DNA of 64,000 nt from positions 1-64,000 of the forward strand of contig CAJMMN010000005.1 in NCBI GenBank assembly GCA_905214525.1, written 5' to 3'. The translations under genes and the position numbers were made by a program. Under the pieces are notes generated by a model. That model saw nothing but the letters and a program-made list of their open reading frames with translations. It was not told the DNA's origin and searched no databases. Shown one piece after another: positions 60,768-64,000 of the stretch. The DNA comes from an uncultured bacterium (GTDB lineage Bacteria; Actinomycetota; Coriobacteriia; Coriobacteriales; Coriobacteriaceae). Positions within the stretch are counted from its first letter, which is position 1. Each line of letters begins with the position of its first letter.

Positions 60768-61949
60768 ATGAAAGAACTCTCCAACCGTACGGCAACGTTT
60801 ACCGATTCGGTCATCCGCCGCATGACGCGCATCTCCAACAAGTATGGTGCCGTCAACCTGTCGCAGGGCTTCCCCGATTTCGATCCCCCGGCGCAGCTGC
60901 TCGATAGCCTCAGCACCATTGCCACCGACCCCAAGCCGCTTTACCACCAGTACTCCATCACCTGGGGCTCCCAGGCCATGCGCGAGGCGCTTGCCACCAA
61001 GCAGGAGCACTTTATGGGCATGCCGATCAACCCCAACGAGAACATCGTGGTCACCTGCGGCTCCACCGAGGCCATGATGGCCGCCATGATGACGGTCACA
61101 AACCCCGGCGACAAGGTCGTCATTTTCTCGCCGTTCTACGAGAACTACGGCGCCGACACGATCCTCTCGGGTGCCGAGCCCATCTATGTGCCGCTCAACC
61201 CGCCCACCTTTGACTTCGACCGTGAGGTCCTCGAGGCAGCCTTCCGAGACAACGATCCCAAGGCAATCGTCCTATGCAACCCGTCCAACCCCTGTGGCAA
61301 GGTCTTTACCCGCGAGGAGCTCACCTTTATCGCAGACCTGTGCAAAAAGTACGACGCCTACTGCATCACCGACGAGGTATACGAGCACATCGTCTACGCG
61401 CCCCACGAGCACGTCTATATGGCCACGCTGCCCGGCATGTTCGAGCGAACCATCAGCTGCAGCTCGCTGTCCAAGACCTACTCCATCACCGGCTGGCGTC
61501 TGGGCTACACTATCGCCCCTGCCGAAATCACCGAGCGCATCAAGAAGGTCCACGACTTCCTCACCGTAGGCGCCGCCGCTCCCCTGCAAGAGGCCGTCGT
61601 CACCGCCCTCAACTTCGACGACAGCTATTACCAGGAGGTCCTCGACCTCTACACCGCCAAGCGCGACCTATTCTGTCAGGGACTCGACAGCATCGGCCTC
61701 ACGCACAACGTGCCGCAGGGCGCCTACTACGTGATGATGGACATCTCTGAGTTTGGCTATGACAGCGACCTCAACTTCTGCGAGGATCTGGCCTCCAAGG
61801 TGGGCGTGGGCGCCGTTCCGGGCTCCAGCTTCTTCCGCGAGCCCGTCAACCACCTCATCCGCTTCCACTTTGCCAAGCGTGACGAGACGCTCAACGCGGC
61901 GCTGGAGAACCTCAAGTCTCTGCGTGATAAAATCGAGCCGCGCGGGTAA
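60768..61949 (+). CDS. Class I/II PLP aminotransferase
   Basis: A 393-residue aminotransferase. SLSKTYSITGWRLGY carries the PLP Lys; NLSQGFPDFDPP, CNPSNPCGKVF, TDEVYEHIVY and HLIRFHFAKRDE are standard positions. The opening motif is like that of kynurenine/glutamine- and methionine-type aminotransferases; the actual amino acid is not certain. AAAGGA precedes the ATG at 60768. It stands alone, with a terminator 30 bases downstream. Confidence 0.92.
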   Translation: MKELSNRTATFTDSVIRRMTRISNKYGAVNLSQGFPDFDPPAQLLDSLSTIATDPKPLYHQYSITWGSQAMREALATKQEHFMGMPINPNENIVVTCGSTEAMMAAMMTVTNPGDKVVIFSPFYENYGADTILSGAEPIYVPLNPPTFDFDREVLEAAFRDNDPKAIVLCNPSNPCGKVFTREELTFIADLCKKYDAYCITDEVYEHIVYAPHEHVYMATLPGMFERTISCSSLSKTYSITGWRLGYTIAPAEITERIKKVHDFLTVGAAAPLQEAVVTALNFDDSYYQEVLDLYTAKRDLFCQGLDSIGLTHNVPQGAYYVMMDISEFGYDSDLNFCEDLASKVGVGAVPGSSFFREPVNHLIRFHFAKRDETLNAALENLKSLRDKIEPRG

Positions 61950-61978
61950 GGACGACCCAGTAACTAAAGGCACTAAAG

Positions 61979-62016
61979 AAACCTCGCGAACCCGTTGGGT
62001 CACGAGGTTTCTTTTT
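61979..62016 (+). terminator. Rho-independent terminator
   Basis: AAACCTCG (61979-61986) pairs with CGAGGTTT (62003-62010), with an inner AACCC/GGGT helix, then CTTTTT. Confidence 0.9.
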
Positions 62017-62089
62017 ATAGCGACCTCATTTATTTTTTAGAGCGCTATACTTTAGAGAAGGAGCAACTCGTCCCAGAAAGAGGAACACT

Positions 62090-62980
62090 ATGGCGGAGCA
62101 GCAGCTTATCGGAGCGCTCGAGGCCGGCGGCACCAAGATGGTCTGCGCCACGGGCTATGCAGACGGTACGGTCCTGAAGCGTGAGCAGATCGCGACCACG
62201 ACCCCGCAGGAGACCGTCGAGGCCGTCAACGCATGGTTTGCCGACAAGGGCATCGCCGCGCTGGGCATCGGCGCCTTTGGCCCCACCGCAGTCAACCCTG
62301 CCTCGCCCCAATACGGCAAGATCCTGGAGACGCCCAAAACGGCATGGCGCTACTTCGACCTGCTGGGCACCATCCAAAACGAGCTCAATATTCCCTGCGG
62401 CTACGACACCGACGTCAACGTCGCCTGCCTGGGCGAGGTCACCTTTGGTTGCGCCCAGGGCCTCACTGACGTGGTGTATCTGACCATCGGTACCGGCGTG
62501 GGCGCTGGCGTGCTCTCGGGCGGTAAGCTCGTGCACGGCATGATGCATCCCGAGGCTGGCCACATCCTGGTCACGCGCGACCCGCGCGACACCATTGGCG
62601 AGCACAGCGCCTGCCCCTTCCATGACAACTGCCTCGAAGGCCTCATCGCCGGCCCCGGCGTTAGAAAGCGCTGGGATGGCAAGAGCGCCGGAGACATGGC
62701 TGATGACCCGGAAGCCATGGACCTGCTCGCCGGCTATCTGGCCCAGGCACTCATGACCTACACGCTGTGCTACGCGCCGCAAAAGATCATCATCGGCGGC
62801 GGCGTGGCCGACCACACTCCCATCGTGCCGCTCGCACGCAAAAAGTGTGCCGAGATGCTCAACGGCTATATCGTCACGCCCGAGGTCAACGACATCAATA
62901 ACTACATCGTCAACAACAGCCTCGAGGGCAAGCAGGGCATTATGGGCTGCCTGGCCCTGGGCGCACAGGCGCTTCAGTAG
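62090..62980 (+). CDS. ROK family kinase, probable fructokinase
   Basis: A 296-residue sugar kinase. It has the N-terminal GALEAGGTKM phosphate-binding loop, IGAFGPTAVNP, GYDTDVNVACLGE with the catalytic Asp, TIGTGVGAGVL, HPEAGHI, and the Zn-binding CPFHDNCLEGL motif characteristic of ROK fructokinases. It would phosphorylate fructose for glycolysis. AAAGAGGA lies upstream. It is a single-gene unit, followed by a bidirectional terminator. Confidence 0.9.
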   Translation: MAEQQLIGALEAGGTKMVCATGYADGTVLKREQIATTTPQETVEAVNAWFADKGIAALGIGAFGPTAVNPASPQYGKILETPKTAWRYFDLLGTIQNELNIPCGYDTDVNVACLGEVTFGCAQGLTDVVYLTIGTGVGAGVLSGGKLVHGMMHPEAGHILVTRDPRDTIGEHSACPFHDNCLEGLIAGPGVRKRWDGKSAGDMADDPEAMDLLAGYLAQALMTYTLCYAPQKIIIGGGVADHTPIVPLARKKCAEMLNGYIVTPEVNDINNYIVNNSLEGKQGIMGCLALGAQALQ

Positions 62981-63063
62981 CAGATGCACCCACAGGGCGT
63001 GGCGCGCCCGGCAAATCCGACCTACGAAACGACGCCACCACGCCTCATATAAGCCCTCAAATA

Positions 63064-63109
63064 AAAAAGGCCGCCTAGGACCAAACAATACGTCCTAGGC
63101 GGCCTTTTT
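63064..63109. terminator. Bidirectional terminator that overlaps the VanZ stop
   Basis: An 18-base perfect inverted repeat (63064-63081 with 63092-63109) around a 10-base loop has A and T tracts at its ends. Its right arm is also the last codons of the VanZ gene (63095 on the minus strand), so coding and termination share bases. Confidence 0.93.
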
Positions 63110-63544
63110 GGCGCACATCAGCGACCGTAAGAGATATCGGAGCACAACGCCCGTTGCCGCTCCACAGCAGTCGATCATCACATCGGTGATCATGCCGGCG
63201 CGTCCCGGCACAAAGAGCTGAATCGTCTCGTCAATCGAAGGAATCAGCAGCAGGAACACCGCCGTGGGCAGCAGCACGTCAAAGGTGCGCCGGCCCTCAA
63301 AATCAAAGGCGTGCGTTGCCAGGATGCCGAGCACCATATACTCGGAAAAATGCGCGCACTTGCGAACAACAAAGTTAGTCACCCATTCATATGGAAGTCC
63401 CACGCCGTGCAAGAAACAGCGAATAGCTTCCATGACCGTTAGGCTCAGCGAACCCGACCCCGAGCCGGGAACCAGCGAATTGCCCCAGATCAAGAGCGCC
63501 ATCAGGCAGGTCACGACCGCCCATTTTCGATTGATCTTAACCAT
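63095..63544 (-). CDS. VanZ family membrane protein
   Basis: A 149-residue protein with four predicted membrane segments. It shows the VanZ pattern RKCAHFSEYMVLGILA, then SIDETIQLFVPGRAGMITDVMIDCCGAATG. VanZ gives low-level teicoplanin resistance in enterococci, but most members have no known role. The start is taken as the ATG at 63544, with GGAGG 12 bases before it (in the end of the upstream gene); the 11-codon extension overlaps that gene. Confidence 0.88.
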   Translation of the reverse strand: MVKINRKWAVVTCLMALLIWGNSLVPGSGSGSLSLTVMEAIRCFLHGVGLPYEWVTNFVVRKCAHFSEYMVLGILATHAFDFEGRRTFDVLLPTAVFLLLIPSIDETIQLFVPGRAGMITDVMIDCCGAATGVVLRYLLRSLMCAKKAA

Positions 63545-63551
63545 GCAGAAG

Positions 63552-64000
63552 TTATGCCTCCGCGCGAAGCGGCGCAAAGCTGGCGGTACCGCCCTCGATA
63601 ACGCTCAGATAGGCACGGCCCGTACGCTTGGCGGTAGAGGACTGCAGGCGCTCGATCTCTTCCTCGAGGATCTGATTGACGCGCTCGTGACGACGATTTT
63701 CCATAATGCCGGCGGCAATAGCCTCGGCCCGCTCGATGCTCTCGCGTGAGATACGGGCGGTATCCTCGGGGAACACAGCGCTGTGACGGCCGACATAGGC
63801 GGGGGCAGCAGGCTGAGGGGCAGCAACGGGAGCGGGGGCTGCAACAGGAGCGGGCTCGTCAATCTCATCCAGAATCGCGGTGGCGGCGGCCCACATGTCC
63901 TCGTGGCCCGAGTAATCGGCCATGGGGACATCAACCTCGAGCGAGGCGTCCGGAAGGTCGCCGGTGTCGATGCGATCTTGGGCTTCAATAGATGCGGTGA
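63552..64000 (-). CDS. Unidentified protein, 5' end outside the window
   Basis: The frame is open from its TAA at 63552 to the window edge, with a sensible reading upstream of the first ATG (RIDTGDLPDASLEVDVPMAD), so the gene probably starts beyond 64000. The visible part has an acidic segment, a Pro/Ala-rich linker (APVAAPAPVAAPQPAAPAY), and a C-terminal helix (ERAEAIAAGIMENRRHERVN). It ends SVIEGGTASFAPLRAEA. No family was recognised. If the ATG at 63923 were used, it would encode 123 residues. It is co-oriented with vanZ at a short distance. Confidence 0.65.
   Translation of the reverse strand, partial: TASIEAQDRIDTGDLPDASLEVDVPMADYSGHEDMWAAATAILDEIDEPAPVAAPAPVAAPQPAAPAYVGRHSAVFPEDTARISRESIERAEAIAAGIMENRRHERVNQILEEEIERLQSSTAKRTGRAYLSVIEGGTASFAPLRAEA

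Noticed and set aside
1..64000. CRISPR arrays, prophage, rRNA genes and replication origin
   Set aside because: No regular spaced repeats, phage structural genes, rRNA sequence or DnaA-box cluster were recognised on reading the window.

Overview
The window looks like a chromosomal segment of a gut Coriobacteriia (Actinomycetota), most like Collinsella. This is inferred from a GC-rich housekeeping half with a complete rrf2-sufCBDSU cluster, the Fe-S scaffold/GGGtGRT gene pair, MPKTG-type sortase substrates, and large numbers of Trp/Tyr/Gly-rich cell-wall-binding repeat proteins. No 16S gene is present, so the genus is an inference.

Region 1 (1-13 kb) is a cell-surface glycan locus, visibly more AT-rich than the right half. 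It holds a tandem-domain GT2 glycosyltransferase (+), then a minus-strand run of GT2, Wzx-like flippase, LicD-type phosphocholine transferase, GT4, a large DUF2142-like membrane protein, a polyprenyl-phosphate-sugar synthase-like GT2 and a DUF2304 protein. The run begins with a decapitated gene remnant (12664-12912) that overlaps the next gene by ATGA.

Region 2 (2.7-4.6 kb and 13-28 kb) is a choline-decoration and choline-binding system. A central plus-strand pair encodes an HTH-LicC-LicA fusion (choline kinase plus CTP:phosphocholine cytidylyltransferase) and a LicB-like choline importer. Around it lie seven minus-strand secreted proteins with choline-binding-type repeats, six of them carrying a wall enzyme: CHAP-like, L,D-transpeptidase, NlpC/P60 (two), C39-like peptidase and GH25 muramidase. 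With LicD in region 1, this is a full path from choline uptake to phosphocholine on a surface polymer, plus the proteins that would bind it. This is the most notable system in the window. A 23-bp palindrome lies on the probable lic promoter, and repeat-coding DNA is shared almost identically between two of the binding proteins.

Region 3 (28-34.3 kb) is an accessory, decayed island: DUF4365, a possible HEPN-like protein, DUF2971, a frameshifted relic, a truncated IS1595-like transposase joined to an orphan RelB/DinJ antitoxin, and an AAA ATPase with a strand-biased TATCG pentamer cluster upstream.

Region 4 (34.5-43.8 kb) is a second glycan locus: a paralogue of the first tandem GT2 enzyme, two copies of a two-gene GT2 module, an acyltransferase 3 and a GlfT-like GT2.

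Region 5 (43.8-64 kb) is mostly core: an AAA-ATPase-like protein, a sortase-anchored protein, a MntA-HepT toxin-antitoxin pair directly behind an rrf2 regulator, the suf operon bounded by two similar inverted repeats, a Y1 (RAYT-like) transposase, the Fe-S scaffold/GGGtGRT pair, a flavoprotein, DinD, three tRNAs (Lys, Lys, His), an aminotransferase, a ROK fructokinase, a VanZ protein, and a partial gene at the right edge.
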